Of a DNA stretch of 64,000 nucleotides, positions 7,795-18,262 are shown piece after piece. The stretch lies in assembly GCF_001653795.1 (NCBI RefSeq), contig NZ_CP011514.1, forward strand, positions 1,052,163-1,116,162. Reading direction: 5' to 3'. The notes below the pieces were generated by a model. It was given only the letters and a program-made list of their open reading frames with translations, ran no database searches and was not told the DNA's origin. Origin of the DNA: Mitsuaria sp. 7 (GTDB lineage: Bacteria; Pseudomonadota; Gammaproteobacteria; Burkholderiales; Burkholderiaceae_C). The position numbers and the translations under genes are program-made. Positions within the stretch are counted from its first letter, which is position 1. Every line of letters begins with the position of its first letter.

Positions 7795-8943
7795 ATGAAC
7801 ATGCAATGGAAAGACATCCAGGCCCTGGTGCCTGAAGCGGGCCGCTCGCCGGACTTCGCGGCCTGCCTGGCCGCGTTCCCGGTGCTGGAACTCGCGAAGA
7901 CCACGCCGCAGGATCCGCGCTATCACGCCGAGGGCGACGTGTGGACGCACACGAGGATGGTGATCGAGGAACTGCTCGCCTTGCCCGACTATCAGGCCGC
8001 GAGCCGCGTCGACCAGGAGGTGCTGTTCCTGGCCGCGCTGCTGCACGACGTGTCCAAGCACGCGACGACCGTGATCGATCCGGTGACGGGCGCCATCGGT
8101 CAGCCGGGCCATTCGCGCATGGGCGCGATCGACGCGCGTGTGCTGCTGTGGGATGCGGGCATGCCGTTCGAGCAGCGCGAGGCGGTCTGCCGCCTGATCG
8201 CGGTGCACCAGGTGCCGTTCTTCGCGCTGGCCGATTCCAGGCGCGGCCTGTCGCCCGAGTTCATCGTGCGCGAGTTGTCGTGCCGGCTCAGTCTGCCGCT
8301 GCTGTCGGCGCTGGCCGAGGCCGACATGCGCGGGCGGATCTGCGAGGACCGCGATCGGGTGCTCGACCACATCGAGCTGTTCCGCGAGCTGGCGCGGGAG
8401 GAGGGCTGCTACGGCCAGCCGCGCGCGTTCGCGGACGCGCACACGCGGGTCAGCTACTTCCGCGGTGCGGACGTTCATCCCGACTACGCGCTGTTCCAGG
8501 AGCCCGGCGCCCGCGTGACGGTGATGTGTGGCCTGCCCGCATCGGGCAAGGACACCTGGGTGGCGGCGCACCGGCGCGGCCTGCCGGTGGTGTCCTTCGA
8601 CGACGCCCGCTCGGAACTCGGTCTGCGGCACGGGCAGAACGAAGGCAAGGTCGCGCACGCGGCCGTGGACAAGGCGAAGTCGCTGCTGCGCGCGCGGACG
8701 CCGTTCGTGTGGAACGCGACCCACCTGAGCCAGCAGATGCGCGACAAGACGCTGGATCTGCTCTTCGCGTATGGGGCGGAGGTGGAGATCGTCTACCTCG
8801 AGCGCCCGCGCGCGGAGCTGCTGCGGCGCAATGATCGGCGGGACACGTCGCTCTCCAACAGCGCGCTGCAAGGCATGCTGCGGAAGTGGGAGCTGCCGGT
8901 GCCGACGGAGGCGCACGCGGTGCGTTACTGCCCGGCGGATTGA
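7795..8943 (+). CDS. HD-Pnk: HD phosphoesterase fused to polynucleotide kinase
   Basis: Bifunctional RNA end-healing enzyme. The N-terminal HD domain (residues about 25-200) has metal ligands in H52, H84-D85 (ALLHDVSKH) and a later LAEADMRG Asp, and is expected to remove 2',3'-cyclic phosphate or 2' phosphate. The C-terminal P-loop kinase (240-382) has GLPASGKDT at 246-254, VSFDDAR, and lid arginines in RRNDRRDTS, and is expected to phosphorylate 5'-OH ends. HD-Pnk of this architecture is characterised from Runella slithyformis. ATG 7795 is preferred because GGAGGGGAG lies just upstream. ATG 7765 is in frame but would overlap the ligase. The 3' end overlaps the convergent amidotransferase by 19 bases. 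Confidence 0.9.
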   Translation: MNMQWKDIQALVPEAGRSPDFAACLAAFPVLELAKTTPQDPRYHAEGDVWTHTRMVIEELLALPDYQAASRVDQEVLFLAALLHDVSKHATTVIDPVTGAIGQPGHSRMGAIDARVLLWDAGMPFEQREAVCRLIAVHQVPFFALADSRRGLSPEFIVRELSCRLSLPLLSALAEADMRGRICEDRDRVLDHIELFRELAREEGCYGQPRAFADAHTRVSYFRGADVHPDYALFQEPGARVTVMCGLPASGKDTWVAAHRRGLPVVSFDDARSELGLRHGQNEGKVAHAAVDKAKSLLRARTPFVWNATHLSQQMRDKTLDLLFAYGAEVEIVYLERPRAELLRRNDRRDTSLSNSALQGMLRKWELPVPTEAHAVRYCPAD

Positions 8944-9656
8944 GGCCAGCCCGCCATCCAGCGATCGACCACCTCGCCGAGCGCCGTCCGCAATCCCTCG
9001 CCGTGAGTGGCTGCATCGCGCCGCAACTCATCGAGCGGTACGCGGGCCTGCGCGAGCTCGCCCGCGTGCCCGATCAGCCATTGCTCCAGACGTGCAGGAT
9101 CGCTTTCCAGATGGAACTGCAGCGCCAGCGCGAAGCCCTCGATCGCGAAGGCCTGGTTCGGGCACAGCGGCGTCGTTGCGAGGCTCGTCGCGCCATCGGG
9201 GATCTCGAACTGGTCGCCATGCCAATGCAGCACGGGCTGTCCGCTCGCGAGCGGCGCGAGCGCGGAGCCACGGCCGATGCCGGTGAGCGTCAGCGGCGCG
9301 AAGCCGATCTCCTTGCGGCCGTGCGCCATCGGGCGCACCTCGGCGCCCAGCGCCCGCGCCATCAATTGCGCGCCGAGGCAGATGCCGAGCAGCGGACGCC
9401 GTGACGCGATGCGGCGGCGGATGAGCGCGATCTCGTCGTTCAGGTACGGATAGAGCGCATCGTCGTACGCGCCGATCGGGCCGCCGAGCACGACCAGCAG
9501 ATCGACCGCATCGAGGTCCACTTCGCGCAGGTCGTCGACGCCGGCGTCCAGCGTGAGGAAACGCTCGAAGCTGCGCTCCGCGAGCACCGGCCGCAGCAGG
9601 CCGAGGTCTTCGAAGGCCAGGTGGCGGACGGCGAGGACGGTCTTGGGTGAGGGCAT
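8925..9656 (-). CDS. Class I glutamine amidotransferase-type protein
   Basis: A GMP-synthase-like amidotransferase (GATase1) of 243 residues, probably hydrolysing glutamine or a gamma-glutamyl compound. The catalytic triad is visible: Cys93 in GICLGAQ, His182 and Glu184 in QFHLESD. GGPIGAYDD forms the oxyanion region. The start at 9656 (MPSPKTVLAV) begins directly with the first beta strand. An upstream in-frame start would add a low-complexity arginine-rich tail. It is the last of four minus-strand genes. Confidence 0.85.
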   Translation of the reverse strand: MPSPKTVLAVRHLAFEDLGLLRPVLAERSFERFLTLDAGVDDLREVDLDAVDLLVVLGGPIGAYDDALYPYLNDEIALIRRRIASRRPLLGICLGAQLMARALGAEVRPMAHGRKEIGFAPLTLTGIGRGSALAPLASGQPVLHWHGDQFEIPDGATSLATTPLCPNQAFAIEGFALALQFHLESDPARLEQWLIGHAGELAQARVPLDELRRDAATHGEGLRTALGEVVDRWMAGWPQSAGQ

Positions 9657-9808
9657 CGACAGGGCGCGCGACACGCGCGGGCGAGTGGGGGACGCGTCCA
9701 GTATCCGTCCCCGCAACCCCTGTCACCGTTCAGGACGCGCCAGATCGTCCAGCCGACGCATCCATTCGTCCAGGGGAATCGACGGTCCGCGCCGACGTCG
9801 AGTCACGA

Positions 9809-9829
9809 CCTGACCCCGGCCGGGTCAGG
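9809..9829. terminator. Hairpin after the DUF2306-like gene
   Basis: A perfect 8-base stem CCTGACCC/GGGTCAGG with a five-base loop lies just past the stop of the minus-strand membrane protein at 9836. There is no T-run, so its strength is uncertain. Confidence 0.45.
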
Positions 9830-9835
9830 CGTCGG

Positions 9836-10345
9836 TCACGCCGGATGCGGCTGCCGTCCTGCCGCCGGTCCCTTGCGGATACGCCAGGCCTGCACCCCCA
9901 TCAGGATCACGAAGAGCAGGAGTACGACGCCGATCGCCTTCTGCAGCGCCGGGTCGTCGGGTCCGGTGAACAGCGGGGCGCCGACCGGCACGCGGGTGAA
10001 GGTCTCGTTGAGGCCGGGGATCATGTGGCAGAACAGCGTGAAGCTGTAGCCCAGCGTGGTCGCATACGGCGACAGGCCGCCGAGGAAACGCGTGCGATGC
10101 GCGGCGACGGCGATGGCCAGCGTGACGAGCGTGACGATCGCCAGCACGTGCGCGATGTTGAAGCCGCCGTGGCGGAAGATGCCGAACGCCGTCAGGCAGG
10201 TGATCCCGGTGCACCAGACGTAGGTGCGGCCGAGGGTGGACTGGCCGTCGATGCGGCCGTTGCGCAAGAGCAAGGCGTAGCCGGCGACGAGGGCCACCAG
10301 CGCGAACGCCGTGTGCACGGCGCCTAGGAGGGTGAGACCGAACAT
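9836..10345 (-). CDS. DUF2306-like integral membrane protein
   Basis: A 169-residue inner-membrane protein with about five hydrophobic segments (FALVALVAGYALLL, GITCLTAFGIF, VLAIVTLVTLAIAV, a TTLGYSFTLF stretch, and IGVVLLLFVILMGV). The pattern of an RNGR.DGQSTLGR loop between helices, followed by conserved histidines, resembles DUF2306-type proteins. Function is unknown. The start at 10345 (MFGLTLLGAVH) follows an AGGGAG-like site. It lies 64 bases downstream of the serine-hydrolase lipoprotein and may share its transcript. Confidence 0.75.
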   Translation of the reverse strand: MFGLTLLGAVHTAFALVALVAGYALLLRNGRIDGQSTLGRTYVWCTGITCLTAFGIFRHGGFNIAHVLAIVTLVTLAIAVAAHRTRFLGGLSPYATTLGYSFTLFCHMIPGLNETFTRVPVGAPLFTGPDDPALQKAIGVVLLLFVILMGVQAWRIRKGPAAGRQPHPA

Positions 10346-10409
10346 GAATGCTCCCTGCTGAGCCGCGTCCCCGCGGCGGGCCGGAACGCGGCGCGCTCCT
10401 GCGGACACC

Positions 10410-11528
10410 TTAGGGGGTGGGGTCGGGCGCGCGCATCGGTCGGATGGGGGAGGAATCGGGGTGGGATTTCCCGGATCCCTCGATGGCGGCCCGGAGCAGG
10501 CTCGTCAGGATCTCCTGCGACCGCCGCTGGCCGTAGCCGCGGCCGTAAGCCTGGGAGGTGATGGCCACCACCATCCGCAGGTGCGGGACGACGTAGATCT
10601 TGTTGCCGCCGTTGCCCGACGCGAACCAGACGGGCACGCGGCTGTCGCCGACGGGCAGCGCCTTGAAATACCAGAACCGGCCGTACTGGTCGGCGTAGGG
10701 ATCCTTGTCCCCGATGGCGACGCGCGGGCGCAGCATGGCCTCGATGCCGCCGGCGCTGACGAGGCGGCGGCCACGGTACTCGCCGCCGCAGCGGACCAGC
10801 TCGCCGATCGCGGCCAGCGATCGCGTGCTGAGCCAGAGGTTGCCCTGGCCCTTCGTGTGGCCGGCCACGTCCTTGTCCCAACGCCAGGCGGTGATGCCCA
10901 GCGGTTCGAACAAGGCCGGACCGGCGAAGGCGCCGAGGTCCGCGCCGGCCGCCCGGCCGACGACGATCCCGGCGGCATAGGCCGTCAGCGAGTTGTAGCG
11001 GTAGGTCGTGCCCGGCGCCTCCTGGCGCGGCGTCGAGAGCGCGAAGGCCACCGGGTCGGACGACTCGTCCATGTGGTCCTCGATGCCGGGCGAGGTGGGG
11101 TCCTCGTCGTCCGCCGCGAGGCCGGAGCGCATGGTCAGCAGGTCGTCGACCGTCGCGTCGCCGAGCGCGGAGCCGGCGGCCTCGGGCCAGTACCTGCGCA
11201 CCGGATCCGACGCGCTGGCGATCGCGCCGCGATCCAGGGCGATCGTCGCGAGCAGCCCGGTGACGCTCTTGCCGGCGGAGCGGATGTCGTTGAGCGAGGC
11301 CGCCGTCGCGCCGTTGTAGTAGCGCTCGGCGACGACGCGCCCGTCGCGCAGCACGACGACGCCTTGCAGTGTCTTGTCCTGGTCCTTGCCCGCGTCCGGC
11401 TCCCAGGCCGCCAGCGGTGAAGCGAAGTCGGCGCCGCCTCGTGCCGTCGGCGCAGGCGCCTGGCAGGCGGTGATCGCGCTGAGGAGCACAGCGGCCGGCA
11501 GCATGCGGGCGAGGCGGGTCAGAACCAT
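10410..11528 (-). CDS. Beta-lactamase-family serine hydrolase lipoprotein
   Basis: A COG1680-type penicillin-binding-protein-like serine hydrolase, probably an esterase or peptidase acting in the periplasm. The first 22 residues form a lipoprotein signal (LLSAITAC, lipid Cys22). The catalytic SxxK is S84-A-G-K87, with YNS at 178-180 and a GNGG motif in place of the KTG strand. The length is 372 residues from ATG 11528. An earlier in-frame start would add 48 arginine-rich residues in front of the signal peptide and is rejected. Resistance activity should not be assumed, since most family members are not true beta-lactamases. Confidence 0.85.
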   Translation of the reverse strand: MVLTRLARMLPAAVLLSAITACQAPAPTARGGADFASPLAAWEPDAGKDQDKTLQGVVVLRDGRVVAERYYNGATAASLNDIRSAGKSVTGLLATIALDRGAIASASDPVRRYWPEAAGSALGDATVDDLLTMRSGLAADDEDPTSPGIEDHMDESSDPVAFALSTPRQEAPGTTYRYNSLTAYAAGIVVGRAAGADLGAFAGPALFEPLGITAWRWDKDVAGHTKGQGNLWLSTRSLAAIGELVRCGGEYRGRRLVSAGGIEAMLRPRVAIGDKDPYADQYGRFWYFKALPVGDSRVPVWFASGNGGNKIYVVPHLRMVVAITSQAYGRGYGQRRSQEILTSLLRAAIEGSGKSHPDSSPIRPMRAPDPTP

Positions 11529-11592
11529 GAGGGACAACTCCGGGTGGCGGCGACTGCTCAGCGTCGCATGCTCCCCGCTGCGGCGCGGAAAG

Positions 11593-12321
11593 TCACGCTG
11601 CCCGCGCGCGGCCGAAGACCGGCGGCCGGTCCAGTTGTCCGATCCAGTGTCGATACACGCTCGTCGCCGCACCGCGCAGGCGCGCCAGACGCTCGGGCAG
11701 GGCGGCCAGGATCTCGGTCTCGCTCTGCACCGTCACGCCGCGTCCGCGGTCCAGTTCGTCGCGTCCCTGCGCGCACCAGTCGCGCAGGCTCTGCTCGGTC
11801 ACCTCCAGGTGGCTCTGGAGCCCGATGTGCGGACCCAGCGAGAACCCCTTGTTCAGGCAGTTCGAGCCGAACAGCGTCCGTGTCGCGCCGGCCGGGATCT
11901 GGAAGCTGTCGTAGTGCCAGTTGAAGCTCAGCAGCCGGTCTTCGCCACCGAACAGTCCTCGCGCCGCCGGCGTGATCCACAGCTCGCGCCAGCCGATGTC
12001 GGGCCGCGGGTTGCGGGCCACGCCCGCGCCCATCGCGCGCGCCAGCTGCTGCGCGCCGAAGCAGTGGCCGAGGATAGGCCGGCTGTGTCGCAGCGCGTCG
12101 ATCAGCAGGGCCTGCTCCGCGCGGATCCAGGGTCTGCCGTCATTGACGCTGTGGTCGCTGCCCAGCAGCACCAGGCCGCTGAACGCGCCGGCCGTGCGCG
12201 GCAGCGTGTCGCCCAGGTCGGGCCGCAGCAGATGCACCGGGACGTCGTGCGCGCGCAGGCACTGGAGCAGGTAACCCGGACCTTGCGCGGGTTCGTGCTG
12301 GAGGATCAACACCGGTCTCAT
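11593..12321 (-). CDS. Class I glutamine amidotransferase-type protein (second copy type)
   Basis: A 242-residue GMP-synthase-like amidotransferase with nucleophile Cys87 in GHCFGAQQLARAMG, His171 and Glu173 in QSHLEVTE, and a VLLGSDHSVND oxyanion region. It has the same fold class as the gene at 8925-9656 but differs in sequence, so it is a distant paralogue rather than a recent duplication. It leads a minus-strand run with the serine hydrolase 64 bases downstream. The substrate is unknown. Confidence 0.85.
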   Translation of the reverse strand: MRPVLILQHEPAQGPGYLLQCLRAHDVPVHLLRPDLGDTLPRTAGAFSGLVLLGSDHSVNDGRPWIRAEQALLIDALRHSRPILGHCFGAQQLARAMGAGVARNPRPDIGWRELWITPAARGLFGGEDRLLSFNWHYDSFQIPAGATRTLFGSNCLNKGFSLGPHIGLQSHLEVTEQSLRDWCAQGRDELDRGRGVTVQSETEILAALPERLARLRGAATSVYRHWIGQLDRPPVFGRARAA

Positions 12322-12442
12322 TCGAAGGGGCGCGGATCGCGCGCCGTTGTTTCGGTGGGATCAGCGTAGGGCGCGCCACATCAAGGTGAAGGCAAGACCC
12401 GGCCCTCGCGTCTCAAGAAGACATCAAGGACCTCGGCCAGCA

Positions 12443-13069
12443 TCATTTCTCGGCCCAGACCGACATGAGTTCCTCGAACTCTCGGGCCAGTCGGTTGTTC
12501 TCGGCGACCAGGGCCTCGTTCTCACCTTTCAGGCGGAGCAACTGCTCGTGCGAGCCTGCTTTGATCTGCATCACATCGCGGGGGCCGCGAATCCGTTGGC
12601 TGCCCGGGTAAAGGTTGTGCGCCGGATCGAACCAGACCAGGTTGAATGCCGTGTTCCATAGGAACCCGTGCAGCCGCCCCTGGTTTTTCCCCATGCTGAC
12701 TTCGAAGGCCTGTTGAACGACGTGCAGCGCCTCCTGCTCAGGGTCTGGGGAGGCCCGGTTCCCGCTCAGCATCGTGGCGACGCGGGAAACGATGCGTCGT
12801 GGAAATGTGTCGCGACTGCCAGTGTCCGTCTTGAAGATCGCTTTGCACGCAAGGCCGGGAATATGCCGCTTCGACATTTGCTCGACGGTGCACGTCTGGA
12901 TGGTCTGAAGACACGAGAACAGGCGGACATAGAACTCGGCGTCGAATCCATGCAGGAAGAACAGATCGGTCTCCCAATCGATGAACTCGAATGACACGCG
13001 CAGGAGCTGCGGGTTCTGGTTCTGCTTGTAGGCGGCGGTTTGATCGAATCGATGGAAGCTAGCGTTCAT
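12443..13069 (-). CDS. Putative toxin paired with a Panacea antitoxin, unknown family
   Basis: A 208-residue cytoplasmic protein I cannot place. Landmarks are a WETDLFFLHGFDAEFYVRLF block near the N-terminus, a LHGFLWNTAFNLVWFDPAHN block around residues 135-155, and a C-terminal leucine-heptad helix (LLRLKGENEALVAENNRLA) that could form a coiled coil. The start codon lies inside the last codons of the Panacea gene (overlap 13059-13069), the tight coupling typical of type II toxin-antitoxin operons. Base composition is visibly less GC-rich than the flanking genes, which suggests transfer. The toxin role is inferred from the pairing, not from a recognised domain. Confidence 0.65.
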   Translation of the reverse strand: MNASFHRFDQTAAYKQNQNPQLLRVSFEFIDWETDLFFLHGFDAEFYVRLFSCLQTIQTCTVEQMSKRHIPGLACKAIFKTDTGSRDTFPRRIVSRVATMLSGNRASPDPEQEALHVVQQAFEVSMGKNQGRLHGFLWNTAFNLVWFDPAHNLYPGSQRIRGPRDVMQIKAGSHEQLLRLKGENEALVAENNRLAREFEELMSVWAEK

Positions 13070-13526
13070 CTTCGGGTAGCTGCGTGAGGAAATACTTCCG
13101 CATGGCTCCCTTGCTGATGAGCTCGCGGCAGCCCATGTTTTCAGGCAGACCTTTGCGCGCATCAAGCCAGGGAGCCTCGTTGTGGGTCATGTTCGACAGG
13201 GCTGCCCCGTCGAACCGGCCAAAGGCGGCAATGACTTCTCTCACGGTCTGATATTCCGGAATCTCTTCCAGCGACCCGTCCCACTGCGTGTCGATGGCGT
13301 GCCATTGAAGGCTTCCGTACTTTGCATGCAGCTCCGGAATGGTGGGACCGTTCTGTCGCGCCTCGAAGTCCTCCGGAAAGAGTTCGTGGCCTTCTGCCAG
13401 GCAATACCCCTGGGCGTAATAGCAGAGCTTCTGCAGCTTGTTGGGGGAGGGGCTCTCGTCGAAGTACTTGCGATGGCACTCGATGATGAGGCGATGGACA
13501 GCGTCGAGTTGCGGCGAGATCGGCAT
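13059..13526 (-). CDS. Panacea-domain (DUF4065, SocA-like) antitoxin
   Basis: A 155-residue protein matching the Panacea antitoxin fold. Signatures are KLQKLCYYAQGYCLAEGH, the ARQNGPTIPELHAKYG block and a C-terminal LISKGAMRKYF helix. Panacea proteins neutralise many unrelated toxins encoded next to them. The start at 13526 (MPISPQLDAVHRL) agrees with the domain boundary; upstream frame content is non-domain sequence running into the moaE promoter. The toxin gene follows with an 11-base overlap. Composition is lower in GC than its neighbours, and the pair sits between housekeeping genes as an inserted module. Confidence 0.85.
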   Translation of the reverse strand: MPISPQLDAVHRLIIECHRKYFDESPSPNKLQKLCYYAQGYCLAEGHELFPEDFEARQNGPTIPELHAKYGSLQWHAIDTQWDGSLEEIPEYQTVREVIAAFGRFDGAALSNMTHNEAPWLDARKGLPENMGCRELISKGAMRKYFLTQLPEDER

Positions 13527-13722
13527 GGGGTGCTTCAACGAGTTGGAGATGCCAATCTTGCGAGTTGTCGCATCGATTCGAAATGGCACGTGCAAGTGCA
13601 ATTCAATCGTCCACCCACTGAAGTCCGTGGTGACGCCCACCTGAATCGGTGGGGCGGCGGGTGTGCGGACAGTGGCGCGCCGAAGGCGAGGAGTCACGGG
13701 TCGCCGATGCCACAATCGTGCG

Positions 13723-14220
13723 ATGAATTCTCCCGCCTCGCGCTCGCCGCGCGTCTCCGTCCAGACCGATGACTTCGACCTCAGCGCCGAGACCTTGTCG
13801 CTGCGCGCCGAAGACGGCGGCGTCGGCGCGGTGGTGAGCTTCGTGGGCACGGTGCGCGACGGCGCGGACGGCACCCCCGTGTCGCTGATGGAGCTCGAGC
13901 ACTACCCCGGCATGACCGAGGCCGCCATCGAGGCCATGGTCGACGAGGCGTTCCAGCGCTTCGATATCCGCGGCGTGCGGGTCATCCATCGCGTCGGCGC
14001 GCTGCGGCCGCGCGATCAGATCGTGCTGGTGCTCGTGAGCTCGCGCCATCGCGGCCAGGCCTTCCAGGCCTGCGAGTTCCTGATGGACTACTTGAAGACG
14101 CAGGCGCCGTTCTGGAAGAAGGAACACGGGCCGGACGGCGCCCGCTGGGTGGACGCGCGGGTCGCCGACGACGAGGCGCTCGCGCGATGGGGGATCAACG
14201 TGGAGGGGAATGGTCGATGA
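13723..14220 (+). CDS. moaE: Molybdopterin synthase catalytic subunit MoaE
   Basis: Large subunit of molybdopterin synthase, which inserts dithiolene sulfurs into precursor Z with MoaD as sulfur donor. The 165 residues contain FVGTVRD, LELEHYPGM-like sequence, SSRHRGQAF (R110 region) and the catalytic lysines equivalent to E. coli K119 and K126 at K125 and K132 (YLKTQAPFWKKE). The start is ATG 13723. The stop overlaps the crcB start as ATGA. moaD is not adjacent. The promoter region is shared back to back with the Panacea gene. Confidence 0.95.
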   Translation: MNSPASRSPRVSVQTDDFDLSAETLSLRAEDGGVGAVVSFVGTVRDGADGTPVSLMELEHYPGMTEAAIEAMVDEAFQRFDIRGVRVIHRVGALRPRDQIVLVLVSSRHRGQAFQACEFLMDYLKTQAPFWKKEHGPDGARWVDARVADDEALARWGINVEGNGR

Positions 14221-14597
14221 GCTGGATGCAGGTGGCGGCGGTGTCCGTCGGAGCTTCAGGGGGCGCACTCGCGCGCTGGGGCGCGGGGCTGATGTTGAAC
14301 GCGAAGTGGCAGGGTTTCCCGCTCGGCACGCTGGCCGTCAACATCGTCGGCGGCTTCCTGATCGGCATGGCGCTGGAATGGTTCGGGCGCTATCCCAACG
14401 ACATGCTCAAGCTGCTGCTGGTCACCGGTTTCCTCGGCGGCCTCACGACCTTCTCGTCCTTCTCCGGCGAATCGCTGTCGCTGCTGCAGCGCGGCGAATT
14501 CCTGATGGCGCTGTCGCACTCGGCCGCGCACGTGGTCGGCTCGCTGGCCGCCGCCGCGGCCGGGCTCAAGGTCATGCAGATGCTGACCTCGGCCTGA
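14217..14597 (+). CDS. crcB: Fluoride channel CrcB (Fluc)
   Basis: Inner-membrane fluoride-specific channel of 126 residues with four membrane helices. It has the GGxxGALARW start, the LAVNIVGGFLIG segment with its Asn, and the GFLGGLTTFSSFS motif whose Phe/Thr residues line the pore. The start overlaps the moaE stop (ATGA), so expression is coupled to moaE. There is no room for a fluoride riboswitch directly upstream. Confidence 0.95.
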   Translation: MSWMQVAAVSVGASGGALARWGAGLMLNAKWQGFPLGTLAVNIVGGFLIGMALEWFGRYPNDMLKLLLVTGFLGGLTTFSSFSGESLSLLQRGEFLMALSHSAAHVVGSLAAAAAGLKVMQMLTSA

Positions 14598-14680
14598 GAG
14601 ATGCTGATGTCGGCCTGAAACTCCCCCGGCCTGGGCACAGCCGTTGCCGCTCCAGTGATGGAAAGGGAGTGTTGGCGCCT

Positions 14681-14708
14681 CTTGAAAATTGGGGTCACAT
14701 TCCCACTT
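14681..14708 (+). promoter_or_regulatory. Sigma-32 heat-shock promoter of clpB
   Basis: CTTGAAA at 14681-14687 and CCCACTT at 14702-14708 are separated by 14 bases. This matches the RpoH consensus (CTTGAAA, 11-16 bases, CCCATnT) with one difference in the -10 element. It ends 25 bases before the clpB ATG. Confidence 0.85.
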
Positions 14709-14733
14709 GGGGTCGCAACGGAGGTTTTTACCC

Positions 14734-17346
<2,613 letters not shown>

Positions 17347-17349
17347 CGT

Positions 17350-17403
17350 GACCTGAGGTCACGTGACGGGGCGCCGGTGCCAGGTCTTGCCTGGCGCGGC
17401 GCC
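17350..17403. terminator. Bidirectional terminator between clpB and the DUF599 gene
   Basis: Two stacked hairpins lie between convergent genes. The first is a perfect 8-base stem ACGTGACC/GGTCACGT with loop TGA. The second is a 14-pair stem from GGCGCC at 17370 to GGCGCC at 17403 with loop TCTTG, one wobble pair and one bulge. Confidence 0.7.
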
Positions 17404-17422
17404 TCCATCGCCTCAAATCGCC

Positions 17423-18139
17423 TTAACGCAATTTCTCGAGCACTTCGGATCTGAACTCGCGCTGATACAGCACGTAGAGCACGCCGGCCGTGGACAGTGC
17501 GAGGGCCCAGGGCGAGAAGAACCAGGCCACGACGGGGAAGGCGAGGTAGTAGCCGCGCAAGCCGTCGTTGAAGGCCTCGGCCGCCATGCCGACGACGGCA
17601 CCGGCGCGGTCGGCGAATTCCCGGCGCGCCTCGTCCGCGCCGGCCCCGAGTTGCGCGAACTGGCCCGCCTCCGGCGCGGAGGCCACCAGCAGCGCGCCGA
17701 AGGTGTACTGCCGCATGCTCCAGGTGAAGCGGAAGAAGGCGTACACGAAGATGCCGGTCAGCAGCGCGAGCTTGATGTCGAACACCAGCGTGCTCGTCTT
17801 CACCGCGAACGGCAGTCCCAGCACCAGCGCGCTGGTCTGCTCGCTCGCGCCCAGCGCCGCCAGCAGGCCGCCGATGATCAGGATGGTCGTGGACGCGAAG
17901 AAGGACGGGCTCGACAGCAGCGCCTGGCTCACCGCGCCGTCCAGCACCCGCATCTCGCGGTAGGTCAGCTGCAGCATCCACTGGCGCCGCACGCGGTTGG
18001 TGATGGCCAGCAGCGAACCTTGTCCGTCCGCGTGACGCTTGGAGAATTGGGCGTAGCCGATCCAGGCCAGGAAGAACAGGCCCAGCGAGGCCCAATCGAG
18101 CAGCGGCAGCGCGGCCAGCAGTTGTCGAAGCGATTGCAT
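17423..18139 (-). CDS. DUF599-family membrane protein
   Basis: A 238-residue inner-membrane protein with four to five helices (LGLFFLAWIGYA, FFASTTILIIGGLLAALG, IKLALLTGIFVYAFF, AFPVVAWFFSPWALALS). The conserved RRQWMLQL...REMRVLDGAVSQALLSSPSFFAST block is the family signature. The function of DUF599 is not known. It converges on clpB with a shared hairpin terminator between them. Confidence 0.85.
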   Translation of the reverse strand: MQSLRQLLAALPLLDWASLGLFFLAWIGYAQFSKRHADGQGSLLAITNRVRRQWMLQLTYREMRVLDGAVSQALLSSPSFFASTTILIIGGLLAALGASEQTSALVLGLPFAVKTSTLVFDIKLALLTGIFVYAFFRFTWSMRQYTFGALLVASAPEAGQFAQLGAGADEARREFADRAGAVVGMAAEAFNDGLRGYYLAFPVVAWFFSPWALALSTAGVLYVLYQREFRSEVLEKLR

Positions 18140-18262
18140 CGCACGAGTGTAGGCGGGCGTCAGGCGCGCCCCGTGGCTCAGGCGTGGCGAGGACGCCGCA
18201 GGCGCGCGCCCGTCGGACGCGATCCGCTGGGATCCGCAGGGATCCGCTGCGATCGGGCGCCC

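Noticed and set aside
10410..11528. Antibiotic-resistance beta-lactamase
   Set aside because: The motifs (SAGK, YNS, GNGG) match the broad COG1680 hydrolase group, not class C resistance enzymes.
14100..14216. Fluoride riboswitch before crcB
   Set aside because: crcB overlaps moaE by ATGA and there is no non-coding space for the aptamer.
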